Assembly: GCA_012931725.1 (NCBI GenBank)
Contig: WHSA01000990.1
Coordinates: forward strand, 175,232 to 239,231
DNA: 64,000 nucleotides
Direction of reading: 5' to 3'
Source: Litsea cubeba
Taxonomy: Eukaryota > Streptophyta > Magnoliopsida > Laurales > Lauraceae
Made by a program: the position numbers and the translations under genes. This document shows positions 11,903 through 25,811 of the stretch, one piece after another. How positions within the stretch are numbered: position 1 is the first letter of the stretch; every line of letters starts with the position of its first letter. The notes beneath the pieces were generated by a model, which was not told where the DNA came from, did no database searches, and saw only the letters and a list, made by a program, of their open reading frames with translations.

Positions 11903-12953
11903 TGCCAGAATCAGAATTTTCATCATATTCGTTTTTAATGTTTACAAATTTCTTATTATTTCAATAACATATTTGAAACATTGCTACTTGCTACATGATC
12001 TAGTAGGGCAATGAAAAAAACTACTAATAAAAGACATCAATAAAAATCTCAGATGCAAAATCACAAATGGGACAACTGGCAATGTACCCAAAAGCATCTT
12101 CCATGCCATTTTTATAAATTTATCAGCATTAGGGCTAATTAGTGTATACACTTTGCATGAGAATACTAAAGGCAATGTTTGGATTTGGGATCTTAGATTT
12201 TGACTTCTTCGTGAATAAGTTAGCAATAAACAAACTCATATGAGTGAGCCTCACACCTGCTATCCATAAAGGTATCCTAAACTCAAGGAGGGGGGCACGA
12301 ACAACAATTTCTTTATAGAGAGATGGTCAACTAACTCACTATGCCTATGAACAAAGGATTTGAGGCATAGGATGGTTTCTCATTGGAGAAACAGCTTGGT
12401 TGTGGTTTGCAGTGGGATCCACCAAGGAGACACTGCTTTCGATTATCAAATGTGTCACATTTGTGTTCAGTGGCGAAATTATGAAAATTTTGTTTTGGGG
12501 CCTCTATGTAAAAAAATATAAAAAAAGAATATCGGGGGCATATATTAAAAAATATTGAATTTATGTCTTGTATTTAGGGTTAGCCAGATTAGTTGATTTG
12601 GGTGTAACATGGTTTGAGGTTATTTTGGTAATTGTATTGGATTTTTTTTGGGGCTAAAAAAGACTTTCTTGGGGGCCAAGAAAATGAAGATTATATATAT
12701 GATGTAATTTGTAATTCTAACCAGAAACACAATAGAGACAAAGAGAAATTGACGAGCCTCTTTCCGTAGATTTAGGCAGTTTTGTCAAACCACGTAAATC
12801 GTTGTGTCTTTATCTTCGTATATTGATTGCTTGATTATTTGTGTGGATTTCTTTGTGCGTATTTGTCGATCGCGGATTATTCTTCGTTCTGCCCTATAAC
12901 TTCCAAATAAAAAAGTGCTAAATTTTTTCAAAACCTTTAAGGATTATAAAAAA
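11903..12953. other. Intergenic with retroelement-like scraps
   Basis: No gene is seen. Around 12466-12700 a segment starting TCAGTGGCGAAATTATG resembles the outer part of hAT-like MITEs. Around 12690-12900 a stretch containing AACCACGTAAATCGTTGTGTC resembles the end of plant copia LTRs. Both calls are from remembered sequence style and lack defined ends. Confidence 0.35.
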
Positions 12954-15329
12954 GGCAAAATTAGCGAAAGGTCCCTATAAGTCAATGTTTCCAGCCTCCA
13001 GTCCAAGAAAAAACTTTTTAAGGCCTATGGTCCACACAGCGAGACTATTTGCAGCGAGAGGTCCCTAGGTACAATTTCCATGACTGAATTGCCCTTTCAA
13101 CTGATTAGGCATAAAATTTTAAAATTTCAAAATTTGAAATCTTCCATTCCCCTCCTCATTCTTAAGTAGAGATTCTCTAAAATCCTCAAATTTTTGAGCC
13201 ATTGCCGACAAATAACAGTATTGTTGTTGTTCCAGAACGAGTTGTAGATAATCAGAGAAGTCTGAACCAGAGATCGTCTTCGTCACAGATCCGATCTTCT
13301 CGTCTATGCAAAAAACCTAATCCAGACTGATCGCCCATAACAGAGGATCCCGTTTCTGCCAGCCAGAGAGAAGTAGCGAGCAGGATCTGGATTCGCCCAT
13401 CGCCGGAATTGGAAGAGCGGTCACCGCGACAGATCAAAGAAGGGCTCGTCGCTTCTCATCGCTGGAACCGGAGAAGACAGAGAAGACCAAAATGAGGATT
13501 CCGTTCTCAAACTTGTCGCCCGTCATCTGCGTCGGAGAAGGGGATAGTTGGCAAAGACATAATTCGACAGGCGCCTGCTAGTCCCTGTAGCAGGAGAATC
13601 TGAAACCATCGCTGCACGATCGCCGTCTTTCCAGTCTGGTCGCCCACCCATCGCTGCACGATCGCCCTCACCGTCCGGAATCGGACCAGAGTTCGCATCG
13701 CTGCTGTCACCTGCGCATATCTTCCCAAGAGATTAGAGCCTGCGCAGCCGGAATCAGTATGGAGTCTGCCTCGCTGCTGTCGTCCTCACCGTCCCGGCAT
13801 CCCCGCTGCTGCTATTGGCCGCCGTTGACTGCGTGTCGCCGAAGACTTTCGCCGCCGTCCCGCTCCTGCCGTGCCATCGCCGGGGAGGTAGAAGACTCCC
13901 GCAGCGTCTGTCTTGGTTCTGTTGCAGAACAGAACGATTGAAGGAGAAGACAGTATTTGGGTTTGGTTCCAATTTCGGTTTGGGTCAGTTCGGCCTGACC
14001 CGTGAAGCCCAGCCTACAAACCAGACCAGATTAGGTCGGATTGGGTCAGTTCCGCCTGACCCGTGAAGGGAGAAGCCCACTCCAGCAGCCGCTGACGTCA
14101 GCGTCACGTGAGGAAGGCAGCAAGGCTGTTATATCATTTTTTACAGATCTATATGAGTTTTTATGAAATTTATCTGAGTTTTTGTGAAATTTATCTAAGT
14201 TTTTCTCAAGTTTATCTAAGTTTTAACAAAGTTATATGAATTTCTATAAAATTTATCTAAGTTTTTCATTTTTTGTCAAATTTATTTGAGTTTTGCTCAA
14301 ATTTATCTGAGTTCTGAAATAAATTTATCTGAGTTCCGAACAAATTTATCTGAGTTTTTTGCCAGAGAAGAAAGGCGGTAGGGCCGTTATATCGTTCTTG
14401 ACAAATGTATATGAGTTTTTATGAAATTTATCTAAGTTTTTATCAAGTTTATCTGAGTTTTTAATAAATTTATCTGAGTTTTTTCATTTTTTGTCAAATT
14501 TATTTGAGTTTTGCGCAAATTTATCTGAGTTTTGCGTAAATTTATCTGAGTTTGGCTAATTTATCTGAGTTCTGGAATAAATTTATCTGAGTTCTGGACA
14601 AATCTAACTGAGTTTTTGGCAAATTTATTTGAGTTTATGGCAATTTTTTTTTAAATTTAGAAAATTGGTTTATCTTAGTTTTGGCAAATGTATTTGCGTT
14701 TTTTAAATTTATTTGTATTTTTTAATTTTATTTACGTCTTTTGAAATTTATTTGCATTTTTTAAATTTATTTGTATTTTTTAATTTTATTTACGTCTTTT
14801 GAAATTTATTTACATTTTTTTAAATTTATTTGGATCTTTTGAAATTTATTTTCATCTTTTGAAATTTATTTATGTTTTTTGAAATTTATTTGCATCTTTT
14901 TAAATTGATTTTCAACTTTTGAAATTTATTTATATTTTTTGAAATTTATTCGTGTATTTTTAAATTTCTCTGCGTTATTTATGAAATTTATTTGATATTT
15001 TTTTGAAATTATTTCATTTTATGAAATTTATTTGCTTTATTTCAATTTTATTTGTATTTTTCTAATTTATTTGTGTTTTTTAATTTTATTTATGTATTTT
15101 GATCTTTTTAAATTTATTTGGCCAATTAAATGGTAGTTGACCATTATTAATGGCATATCCCACTAATCGTGCGATATGATTTTGAATCTTGGGATATAAT
15201 TGTGAAGAAAGGGTAAATTAGACATTTTAGGTGTTCAAATTTGAAAAAATGACCTATCACACTATGAAAAAAGATTGTGGATTTAAGGCAAGAAAGTGAC
15301 ATGTTCAGGGACCCGTCGCCGAATGCCCC
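12954..15329. mobile_element. Non-autonomous Mutator-like element carrying a minisatellite
   Basis: The left end GGCAAAATTAGCGAAAGGTCCC and the reverse complement of the right end GGGGCATTCGGCGACGGGTCCC form imperfect terminal inverted repeats. Similarity continues some 100 bp inward. The flanks are TATAAAAAA (12945-12953) and TGTAAAAAA (15330-15338), a 9-bp duplication with one mismatch, the MULE size. The interior has a GC-rich block at 13240-14110, which could be captured gene sequence but which I do not recognise. It is followed by about 1 kb of AT-rich minisatellite. No transposase is present. Confidence 0.55.
14150..15115. repeat. Degenerate AT-rich minisatellite (about 17-20 bp unit)
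   Basis: Dozens of imperfect copies of a unit like AAATTTATCTGAGTTTTTG follow one another. The left half is dominated by TTTATCTGAG. The right half drifts towards TTTGAAATTTATTTGCATC. The repeat lies wholly inside the TIR element. Confidence 0.85.
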
Positions 15330-15338
15330 TGTAAAAAA

Positions 15339-17576
15339 TTTCTTATGATGGGCAGAGATCAATTTTTTTGCACCTATACATGAAGATCTAACTAGATTCC
15401 ATCTTGATGTTTTCTTTTACTAGATTACTTGTCTAGGAGTATTTTTTCCAACACGAAGAACAAGGATTGACCAAGCCCATTTTGACATTTTGAGGATTAG
15501 ACATTGATAAGTTTTAATAGTTGATCCAAACATAGTTGAGACAAGTTTGGATAGTCGATCCCAACATAGTTGGGACAAGGTTTTAATGATGATAATGACC
15601 ACGATGTTGATAAGTTTTGTGTCATTGTATAGACAAGTAGTTGCTTGTTCTCTGTTTTTCGTAATGAGATAGAAGTCTTTGTTTTATCATTTTCATATGA
15701 TCTAATACAGATAAGGACCCTCCAATATTTTGATAGGTATCAACTTAACAATCCCAGACTCTTCTCCCTTCTTTGGGTCCTTCGTTGACCCGACCCACCT
15801 TGGGCTCTGATAAATCCCAGGGTAAACTTCGGAGAGGATCCAGCCAGCCCAACCCAAATTTCGCTGGGTTGGTATTGGTTCATCAATCCAAATTGTATGC
15901 AGATAACTCAAACCCACCCAATTTGTAAATTTCCTGTTTGACTTTAACCAGACTGGGCTAGATACCCCCGTCTTTTTTTTTTTTGGTTCCTTTCCAACAA
16001 AATCTAGGATTACAATTTCCATACTTGATCTGGAGTATTTTCGTGAAAGGGTCCCAGACCCAAACCTGGCACAAATTCCATGTAGGTTTCATGGCCCGAG
16101 CCTGACCCAAACCAGAACAAGCCCAACCTGGTCAGTTCTGGCCATCTAGGATCAGGCTTGGCCCAACCCTAGTTGCACCCATAAGGAAGACACATAACCT
16201 GCGTTTTCCTTAGTTACGCAGTCTTCTTGGTGCGAATAAAATCTCCCATATGTAGTGGGTCATTTAGGATATGTTTGTGCAGCCACATTTACGAGAAATA
16301 AAGATGGAAAAGGAGCTAATTCTTCCAACAATTTCCTCCTGGTGTTTGGTGGAGTGACACTTCATTGATGAAAGTAACATTTTAACACTCAAAATGTGTC
16401 CTTAATAAAAGGTGTATTTTATGTAATAAGAGGATTCCATGTTTTCTGGGAAAGAGAAATCATAATCAAATTTATATAGGAAAAGCAGTTCAATTTTTCA
16501 TTTTTTATCAAAGAAAACTATTTCGCATGAAACAATGGAACAATGACAACCATCCTATCAATAATCAATAAAAAATCCCAAGCCGGGAATTCCAATAATG
16601 AATTCTCCTTAAAGAAACATGCAATTCTCTTATAAAGTGAATTGAAGTTAAGTTTCACTCGAGATAAGAAGAAAAAAAAGAGGGATCATATAAAAAAGCA
16701 TCATATTTCAAATATCACCTTTTTCTTTTCTTTTCTTTTTTTTCAAAAGTAAATAAAAAAGGTATTACGTTGTTCCACTAAATGCAAAAAGCCTATACTT
16801 TTTTTTATAAAAAATACACATGCTCATGCCACAAAATGATAAAAAAGTTAAAGAATGTAAGTTTTGAAATTTAGTACCCTTTGATTTGAACCCTCTTCCT
16901 TTTATGTCTTTTAGCTTGAACATTCACTTTAATTTACTTTACAAGTAAATCAACCAAACATAAATTCCGCTCAAATGTTCTGGATATTTCGTATGCAGAG
17001 TATTTGGTAAAAAACAGATACTCAGAAGCCTAGACCCAAACCTGATCCAAACTTAAATCACAGGCATTTCTTACACAAGTAGGGCCGGACCGGGCCAGGC
17101 ATAGCTATGGGCTTTCCAAAACTTAATCCAAGCCCGGCCCAATTATTAATAGGGCCCTAATTACATATTCAAGCCCGGCCCAAAGAGGGCTAGGACCCGA
17201 TCAGGCTGGCCCTGCCCATGAACACCCCTACTCAGAAGCCCAGACCCAAACCTGATCCAAATTACATGCAAGTTTCAAGGCCCATACCTGACCCAACCTT
17301 GTTCAGGTTGCCCCATGCAGTTTTGTATTTGGCCCAACCCAAAGTGCACCCATAAAAATAAAAAATAAAAAAAAAAGAAGGTGCCTAGGCCCTAGCCATT
17401 TTAAGTAGGCATAATAATTTTGGTTCCTTCAGTATTTTTCTTCATAGCCAACAAGTGGCAGTCATCATGGTGGGGCCCACTTAGTGGATTGCCACGAAAA
17501 CGACGGAACGCTTCTCAGAAATGCCGCAGAAGCCCGCTTCTTAGGTCCTTGCAACTTCATCTCTTCTTCTCTCCAG
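15339..17576. other. Intergenic, repeat-derived
   Basis: No gene is seen. Segments around 15770-16160 and 17030-17330 repeat phrases such as CAGACCCAAACCTGA and GGCCCATACCTGACCC, a dispersed plant repeat family. About 17078-17232, between GTAGGGCCGGACC and the inverted CACCCCTAC, may be one small MITE. 16500-17000 is AT-rich and featureless. Confidence 0.4.
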
Positions 17577-17632
17577 TATAAAAATAATGAACAAGGCGAG
17601 TGTTGTTTACATTCCAGATTGGAAGAATTCAG
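17577..17632 (+). promoter_or_regulatory. Probable core promoter and 5'-UTR exon of HIR-A
   Basis: TATAAAAATA at 17577 is followed about 50 bp later by a splice donor (TTCAG|GTACTA, donor at 17633). The matching acceptor is probably GTATGTAG ending at 21700, 11 nt before the ATG. That gives a leader intron of about 4.1 kb. HIR-B and HIR-C have the same arrangement. Confidence 0.45.
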
Positions 17633-18978
17633 GTACTACTTTCTTCACAACTTTTGGTTTTTGCGCGTTTTTCCAATTCAATTCAATTCAATTCGGTTCA
17701 ATTCCGAAGATTCTGATGGAGGTTTGATTAAACAACACCATAAGTTGTTGTTATCACTTGGGTCTCTCTTGTTTTGTTTAATTCATGATGCTGACATGTT
17801 TGTTGAAATGCCTCTGTATGTTTTTATATATATATATTTTTTTTTCTTCTTTCTGATTACTTGGTGGAGAGATGGTTTGGCCGTGGATTGATGGGGGTGG
17901 TTTGTTTCAACGTGGTTGTTGGTTCTTGGAATTATGTATGTACTGAGATTTCCTTTTCATGTAGTGCTGGTGTTAAATACCCCTTACTATGTTAGTGAGA
18001 ATTTTCAGATAGAAGCTAGGCAATTGAGAAGATGAAATTAATGGTATGGTATTGGAATTAGTATTAGGACCCATTTAGATGTGCTTTTAACTTGGCAATT
18101 GTTCCCCCTAGTCGTTTTATATCGACTGGGTGTATGCCAAGTCCTGGTTTTTTTGGGTGATGTCAGTCCATTCCCTTTATTTGTTTATTGTTTTTTGTGG
18201 GGCCTGAACAACCAAATCCGACCTGTTTTGGTAGGTATAAAAAAAAAAAATCCAATTCTGGGTTTCAGATGACAATAGGCACTTATTATGATATACCCAA
18301 ATGGTTATTGAAAAGAATTCAACTTACGATGTGTCATCTACTTGTGACTTGTGAGCTACTAGATGTCTACATTGAATAAGTCCCATTTGCATGTTGCAGA
18401 AAATTGTTCTCCTACCCTTACTTGAATTTTTTTTTTCATAAAATTACCGAAAATTACTCTGCTTTTAATGCCTTTTTATTTACACCAAACTTTGGGAAAA
18501 TTCCTCCATAGAAAAAGCAGTTACACATGCGTGGCTTGGGGTTTTTATTTTGGGATGGCCCACAAATGCCAACCATAACCCATTAGAATATTAGCTGTGT
18601 TGATTTTTTACCCAGATCAGAAGAGAGAAAATTGTGCCCACACCATGTTGATATGATATGTGGTGACAGTTGAGGTGAGAATACATGATCTAAGTTGCTG
18701 CTTCCACGCCTCTGATTGGATGGTTGACTAAGATGATATTATAGATCCCACTTGGTGGAAGTCTTTCTATGTGGTCCTTTTGGATATTTTGTTGGTTTCA
18801 AACCCATTTGTATATGAGTCTGGTTTGGTTGTATTCATTTCCTTATTTCGGTCAGCTGGCTTGAGTCTGACACCTGAGGTTTCTGCAACTGTTGTTGGAG
18901 TAAGGTCTGTTAGATCTCTCTTTTTCTTGATCTGAGTTTCTTTTCTGTAGGATGGTTTGTGGCAATTGATCTCTCTTT

Positions 18979-18999
18979 AACACACACACACACACACAC
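18979..18999. repeat. (CA)n microsatellite in the HIR-A leader intron
   Basis: About ten CA dinucleotides run in tandem. Confidence 0.9.
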
Positions 19000-19249
19000 C
19001 CTCCTTCTTGGTAGGTGGTTTTGTCTGTAAATTTTGTTTTGATATCTTCATGAACTATTAGTAACTGATTTGAAGAAAGAAAAATGAGAAGTTTCGTAAC
19101 AGTCTCATATACAGCCTACCATGACTTAATCTTTGCAAAAAGTAAAAAGAAAAGAAAAGTTTTGTTAATAATCTCATATAGGACCTAACAGAACTTTTTT
19201 TCCCCACAAAGTAAGTAAAGTAAAGTAAATAAATAAAAAGAAAAAGGAA

Positions 19250-19490
19250 AATAAAAAGAAATTTCCTTGTTTAAGAATTTTGTTCTCCTCTTTTATTTAT
19301 AGATAAGGGTTTGGAAATATTTTTTTGGCTATGATACTTGGATTCTTGTCTATGCTAAGATGTCAAAATGATAAAATAACAGAAACTGGTATTGATGTTG
19401 CATGGATGTTTGTAAGACAAAGGTATGCTTTATCTTGTCTTAATTAGTGTAGTGTGGAAGAATTTTGGAAGAGGAAATTTATGCCATGGG
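19250..19490. repeat. Segmental duplicate, copy 1 (HIR-A leader intron)
   Basis: This stretch aligns with 43710-44060 upstream of HIR-C. Shared runs include GGAAATATTTTTTTGGCTATGATACTTGG-like sequence, CATGGATGTTTGT and GTGTGGAAGAATTTTGGAAGAG. It is non-coding in both places and shows that the HIR duplication carried flanking DNA with it. Copy 2 is interrupted by a MITE; this copy is not. Confidence 0.7.
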
Positions 19491-20663
19491 GCACAGATTT
19501 TTTTTTTCCCTTCTTTGCTGTGGCATGAATATGACTGGTATCCGCCGAGAACATGAGGCATCACACTCACGATTTCATTGGGTGCCCATTAGCCTGATTG
19601 CCAGAAGTGGCCTAATTCGGTCCATAGTTCTAGACCTGTAGGGTATCTGGTCTGGGTTCAGGTCTAATTGGATCCATACCCAATCGCCCAAGTACCTGAA
19701 CATAAACTTTTTATGTGTTTGGGCTTGAGCGCAGGTAGATCAGAAAGTTGAGTGGATGATGATAATATGCCCATTTACCTCATTATGCAAACTGCAAAGC
19801 ACCTCACCCAAAAAAAAAAAAACATGGTTATCTTCTCTGTTTTTGTATCTGTTGTGAGAATCAGCTCGAAATTTGGTTTCACAGGTATGGGAGCCATTGG
19901 ATAGGGGTCCAGGTTTAAGTTCTCCATGGCCCCAACCTGTACACATCCTTATATGAAACTGATAAAATGAACATGGAGCTTATTTTGAAGTATCTAGGTT
20001 TCATATGTATGCCAGTTTAAGTTAGTTGGGCATATCTTTTAAACTTATTGGTCTTCTACAAGGCTGTTAGCATCTAAGTTGATTTAGGCCTTTTGTTTAG
20101 GTATTGGGGCTGTGCTTTTTCCCATGGCCAGGGCCAGGTTCTTCGATGTGATCAATCATCATGGTTTATAAGCTCCTCCTACTCGCCTTGATTCGGCTCA
20201 ATCAACTATACCTGTTAGGTCACAGAGAACAAGTATTACCTAGTACTCAGCTTGTCAGGCTGTCTGCCACACTCACCTCATTTACTTAGGCGGCCTTTTG
20301 AATTGATTTTCAGATTTTTTAAAACAAGGGTGGGATAGTTAAATGGGCCCGGTAGGTTGCTTGGGTCTACTGGGCACATTATGCATGCATGCATACAATG
20401 CAAGTGAACTGGGTCCTAGCCTAATTGTGAGGCCTGTGGGCAGGATCTAGGCCTTAATATTGGCTCAATAACTAAACAATTAGAATTGGAAAAACTTTGC
20501 ACCAGTTTGGCCAATTGTAGCCTCTTTTTTCTCATGGACAAAATATACAATGTTCCAACAAATTGTTTTGAAAACTGCACATGCTTACCTTATGTGATTC
20601 ATTGTTCATATGATGGCATATGTTTTTGAAGGAAACCACCTGGTCTTGTCTTGCCCATACTAA

Positions 20664-21108
20664 GGGCGCACTTGGAAACAAGAAAAATAAGCTCTTATTT
20701 TATGATTTAGAGCTTACTTACATATTAGAGTGTTTCTAAACCTCTAATTGTATTTCCTATTTTTAGAGCTTATTTACAAATTAGAGCTTTTGCCTCTAAA
20801 AAAAAATAAGCTAACGGCATATGCCTTGTTTTTTTTTCAAATAGCTTTTTTAGCTAAAGCGGATGGACGTGGACCATGCAAAATTAAAAGTGTTTGGAAC
20901 AAAAAATGACCTCATAAAATTTTCAAAATGACCCAAAAATTTGGTTCTACATTGTAATTTTTAAAAGGTGGGCCTCGGTTACCATGATTCCTAAGAGCTT
21001 TCTTTTCTTATAATTTTACCAAACGGACTAATTGTAAATTAGAGCTTCTATTTTAGACCTTAATCTAATTAGCTATTATTAATTAGGCTAGAGTTTCCAA
21101 ACGGCCCC
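20664..21108. mobile_element. PIF/Harbinger-type MITE in the HIR-A leader intron
   Basis: A 445-bp element starts GGGCGCACTTGGAAAC and ends GTTTCCAAACGGCCCC. It is flanked by TAA at 20661-20663 and 21109-21111. Its interior is AT-rich with repeated TTAGAGCTTA motifs in both orientations and no ORF of note. Confidence 0.75.
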
Positions 21109-21711
21109 TAAAATGTGGATTCACTGGCTGCAGTTATCCATTTGCAAGACATCAATGGGCAGCCAAGGATCATCGACGGGAAACTGGAGCCTATTAGTTG
21201 AACATCTTTGTAGTTCCTCTGGTAGATTACTCAAAACACCCACACGCACACCTTCCCAAGTCCCTAACAACAGAGCCAGGGATCAACCCATGGTTGCTTA
21301 TGTGGATAGGAAGATGCCTCATACTGAGCTGCCAGTGGATTGGCAATATTCTGGAATATGCGTGTCATGTTTTTCTTGAAAATGCCTTCCTAGAAATACG
21401 TATCCAGCTATTCATGCTTTATATGGGCTCTAGAATCTAGTAGCAGAACCCAGAACTGTCCTTTTGATTTAAGAATATGCTATCACCTGAAATTTATGTT
21501 GTGATTTGTTTTTGTAATTGATGTTACCACTGTAATCTGTAAATGTGCAAACCAGTAAAGATGCTCACTTCACTGCATTTGGTTTTGCTTCTCATTCCTG
21601 CTTTCACTTGCTAAATATTTCCATTTGGCTCCGTGGTTATAGATTTTAGGTTTATAGTTAATACTGTGCACTGATTTTTCTAATAAAATTTTTGTATGTA
21701 GAAGTCAAAAA

Positions 21712-24700
21712 ATGGGGCAAGCACTTGGTTGTGTACAAGTGGACCAGTCAACTGTTGCTATCAAAGAAACTTTTGGGAAGTTCGACTATGTTCTTCAGCC
21801 TGGATGTCACTGCTTGCCTTGGTGTTTTGGCAGCCAGATAGCTGGGCATCTTTCTTTGCGTGTCCAACAACTTGATGTTCGATGTGAAACAAAAACGAAG
21901 GTTCATAGATTTTTTAGCTTTGGTCTGTTATGTGCCAACCCAACCCCCCCTCCCCCCTCTCTTCCTCTTCCCCTCTCTTCCCTTTTAGAAGCACTCATCT
22001 TATTTTATGATAATCAACTTGGATAGTGAAGTTCCAAAGGACTTGATTCAAAAAGAATTGCATCATGAATCATTAGATCTTTAGAACAATAAAAAGTTGA
22101 TACAAATATCGAGAAAAGTAAGATACCTTATTTCCGAATTTATAACCATTTTATTGTCTTTTTTTAAAAAATATGATTAGTTAAATTTTAATCAAATTGA
22201 ATTTTAACCATCTACAGGATTATTGTCTGAGGATGTGAGACAAAAGCAATTACAATGATATCCACCTAATATTCACAAATTTCTCAAGAAAAAAAAATAA
22301 AGAAAAAATTTAAATCTGTTGTGCAGCTTACAGATCTATCAACAGATTTCATATCCGGCCCTCTGGTGACATTTGGGCATGATTTTTCTGGAATTTTGGG
22401 TACTGGCTGCAGCTGTTACTTGGGGACTTATGCATCGACAGGAACAGCTGTTGCAAGTGACACGGCTGGGCCTAGAATTCAGTAGGATCAGCCCCTCATG
22501 CAAGCAAATCAATGACCAGATAGAAAGAAGATTGACAAAATGGAGATTAATTTCACAACATAGTGACTCGTGTCTCTGTTCATTAATACAGTTGAATGAA
22601 TCCCTTGACTTGATTTCACTCATCCATATATGGAGGTGTTAGACATCTCTGCTAAACACTTTCATCTGGTTTCTAAAAGAACTCTTAAAATCTTTCTTTC
22701 CTATTTATTGCGAAAAATGACACTTGAGTTGAGAGACTCTAACAAGTACTACTAGGATTAAATAATATTTTATAGACAAGGGACCATTGCTAAAGCCGGG
22801 ACTTATAATCATAATAGAACATGACTCCCTGAAGCAAGGAGGAAAGAGTGTCTGTTAAATCTTACATTTTGGGCTGGTACTTTTGCTAAAAAAGGAGTAA
22901 GAAAGTCACAATTAGTGATTGAAAAAATGCAATCAAGCTTTATTGAAGGCCCTTTGGCCCATAGACTATGGGCTGTGCAAAGTGCTAGGCAATATTCTCT
23001 CTTAATAGCTCTCTTTTGATAAAAGTTCTATTGTTATCTCTCCGAAAAAATCGAATTAATCAGTGATGCTCCAGTTGTCATGTATTTGCTTTTGCTCAGA
23101 CCAACCAAAACATTATTTAGTTTTTACTAATTAATTAATTATTTCCATAGTTCACCGTAAAAGCAATTTTTTCCGTTAGATTCAATGCCTGGTGAAGTTC
23201 TATATTGTTGTTAATGGGTGATTGTTTTATTTCGTTCAGGATAATGTCTTTGTCACTGTTGTTGCATCCATTCAGTATCGTGCCCTAGCAGAAAAGGCAG
23301 AAGATGCTTTTTATAAGCTCAGCAACACAAGATCACAAATTCAAGCCTATGTCTTTGATGGTACGTTTTAAATTCTGGTTCTGAGCTAGAACTTTTGAAC
23401 TTGAATATTTGTTTTTCATTTTCATTTGTCAATATTATTGTAATTTATCCTTAGCGTTTTACTTGTACTGGTTCTGCATTATGCACGAACACCTTGATAT
23501 TGTGACGAATCCCTTGGCCCATGGCCCACGGTGCATCCGACACCATCCACAATGGAGGCTCATCGATTGAGCTCAAGTCGGCCATCATGGAGATAAATCA
23601 TTTTCATTAATCAGCAAGTTGTTTTTTTCCTCTTCTGACATAATAAGTGGCTTACTGAAAGTAACCACTAGGATAGGAAAGATAAGATCCTTTATTGGCT
23701 TATGATGCTATTTTGAGTTTAGATTAGATGTAGGGTCCAAAACTCCAGGTTACTTCTAATTAGGGTCTCTCTTTGCAAACATTATATTAAATAGGGATTG
23801 AATGTAAATGTCAATATGGTTTTTGGATTAAAATTATTTGAGAGTACTCTCATACTTGTGTGCACGTGCCTTGCAAAGGTCGAGAGGGGACTTCAGGCTT
23901 GTAGATTTTGCAAGAACCTTAATCCCACATGGGCTTGATTCAGTTGTTAGTTTAGGGCCAGTTTTTAGTTTAGGACTGTCACTAGGTTTTAATTTAAATG
24001 GGCTTAGATTTTATTCATGCCCCTCAGCCCGTCAGCCCGTGACCGCACTAGATTGATAGCCTTAGGTTTAGATGACATGTAAAGGGAGCTTTTTAGAGTC
24101 ATAGGTTTCATTTATTAACATGAAGAACATTCCATAAAGGAGAAAAGCAAACCTTCAAAAGTGGATGTTTGTAGTCTGCGGATCCAAACAAACTCTAATA
24201 TTTACCATTTTCTTAAAAAAAGAATTCTCTAATATTTTCACTGTCGGAATATCATTAGTTGAAAGCTTTGTAATTTACAGTGCCGAGCTTTACATATGAA
24301 GCATGTATTGATACTTCGAATAGATAGCCTCTGTAGCAACTAGCAATGGCATTTCCAATAATGTTGGACATGAGCATGTACTTTTTTTTAAATTGGTTGA
24401 ACATGTACTGGCTCCTATCCATTGTTTTGTATATAAATTGCTAAGTTAAATTATGAACCTCATACTACTGGGGACTTAAAACCTTAACCTTCAAATATCT
24501 GTGTTTCAGAGGGAAAAAGCAATTTTTTTATTTCATTAATCATTAGGACCTTTTGCCATTATCAGTTTTGAGCACATGCAAATTCTATGCGTATACAAGT
24601 ATGTGGATGTCATAGTCTGTAACAATTACTACATTTAGTTTCTAGTATATGGAGCATAACATGAGAATGATAACTCTTCCAAGTTACCGTATTTATTTTT

Positions 24701-25811
24701 TGTAAGACTTATCTTACTGCTGTTTTCAGTCATAAGGGCAAGCGTCCCAAAATTGTGCTTGGATGATACCTTTGAGCAGAAGAATGACATAGCCAAAGCT
24801 GTGGAAAATGAACTTGAGAAGGTAGTTTGTAATTGCACTGTGATATATTTACATACCATTGAACCAAGTTTCTTAATCAATCTGGTTGTTCCTTGTGTGC
24901 AGGCCATGTCACATTACGGATTCGAGATAGTTCAGACACTTATTGTGGATATTGAACCAGATGAGCATGTAAAAAGAGCAATGAATGAGATAAATGCAGG
25001 TAAGTATCATTGCTGGTTTATATATTGTGATTGCGATAGGCAGGTTTTGTTCTTTAGATTAGTCCTCGATGATTTTCTTTTGAAGATAGTGTAGACAACC
25101 TTTTGTTTCTCCCATTTGATAGTGAAAAAAATTTCTATTTACTCCCAATACAACGTATTTTAATAATCACAAGGAGTCAGCATATCCTAAGGTACTGATT
25201 TTGGTTTGAACAAGTGGAAGTGCTTCCTATGCACCTGTACCACTTAAAATGATTTTGATGCATCAGCAAACATCCTTGAAATATCTAGTGTCTACTATTC
25301 TGACATCAAACTGTCATGGCTAAACTTCCTCTCGACAGAAGGATGGGTGGTTAAAAAGATCACATCTTCTATGTTTTTCTTAGTATTACAACATCAAGCT
25401 ATAAGATAAAAAATGGATTGATACTGAAAATAGACTCATGATGTAATCACAGCTGCTAGGATGAGGGTGGCAGCAAATGAGAAAGCTGAAGCTGAGAAGA
25501 TTCTACAGATTAAGCGAGCTGAAGGAGATGCTGAGTCCAAGTATCTGGCAGGCCTAGGCATAGCTCGCCAGCGCAATGCCATCGTAGACGGCTTGAGGGA
25601 CAGTGTGCTCGCCTTCTCTACCAATGTGCCTGGGACGACGGCCAAGGATGTCATGGACATGGTGTTAGTCACCCAGTACTTCGACACCATGAAAGAAATC
25701 GGTGCATCCTCTAAATCCTCATCTGTGTTTATCCCGCATGGGCCTGGTGCTGTCAAGGACATCGCAGCCCAAATAAGAGATGGGCTTCTTCAGGCCAACA
25801 GTCAGAAGTGA
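21712..25811 (+). CDS. HIR-A: hypersensitive-induced response protein (Band-7/PHB)
   Basis: This gene encodes a 285-aa HIR-family protein, a plasma-membrane microdomain protein of the SPFH/Band-7 superfamily. Such proteins oligomerise and are tied to hypersensitive cell death and immune-receptor complexes. Coding exons are 21712-21900, 23240-23360, 24730-24821, 24903-24999 and 25453-25811, with all junctions GT-AG and the frame open throughout. The start MGQALGCVQ fits N-myristoylation at Gly2 and acylation at Cys7. The PHB domain covers about residues 5-190, and a helical stretch rich in EKAEAEKILQIKRAEG follows. The length matches the family (about 285). It has Cys7 but Gly at position 6, where HIR-B and HIR-C have Cys. 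It is the most divergent copy in the last exon (ends NSQK). Confidence 0.95.

Noticed and set aside
13252..14066. Several 60-83 codon frames on both strands
   Set aside because: They fall in the GC-rich core of a TIR element, with no domain and no splice-linked continuation. They may be captured gene scraps but cannot be supported as genes.
22380..23020. Possible organellar or captured coding sequence in HIR-A intron 1
   Set aside because: Short stretches translate without stops, but I recognise no protein and the surrounding frames are closed.
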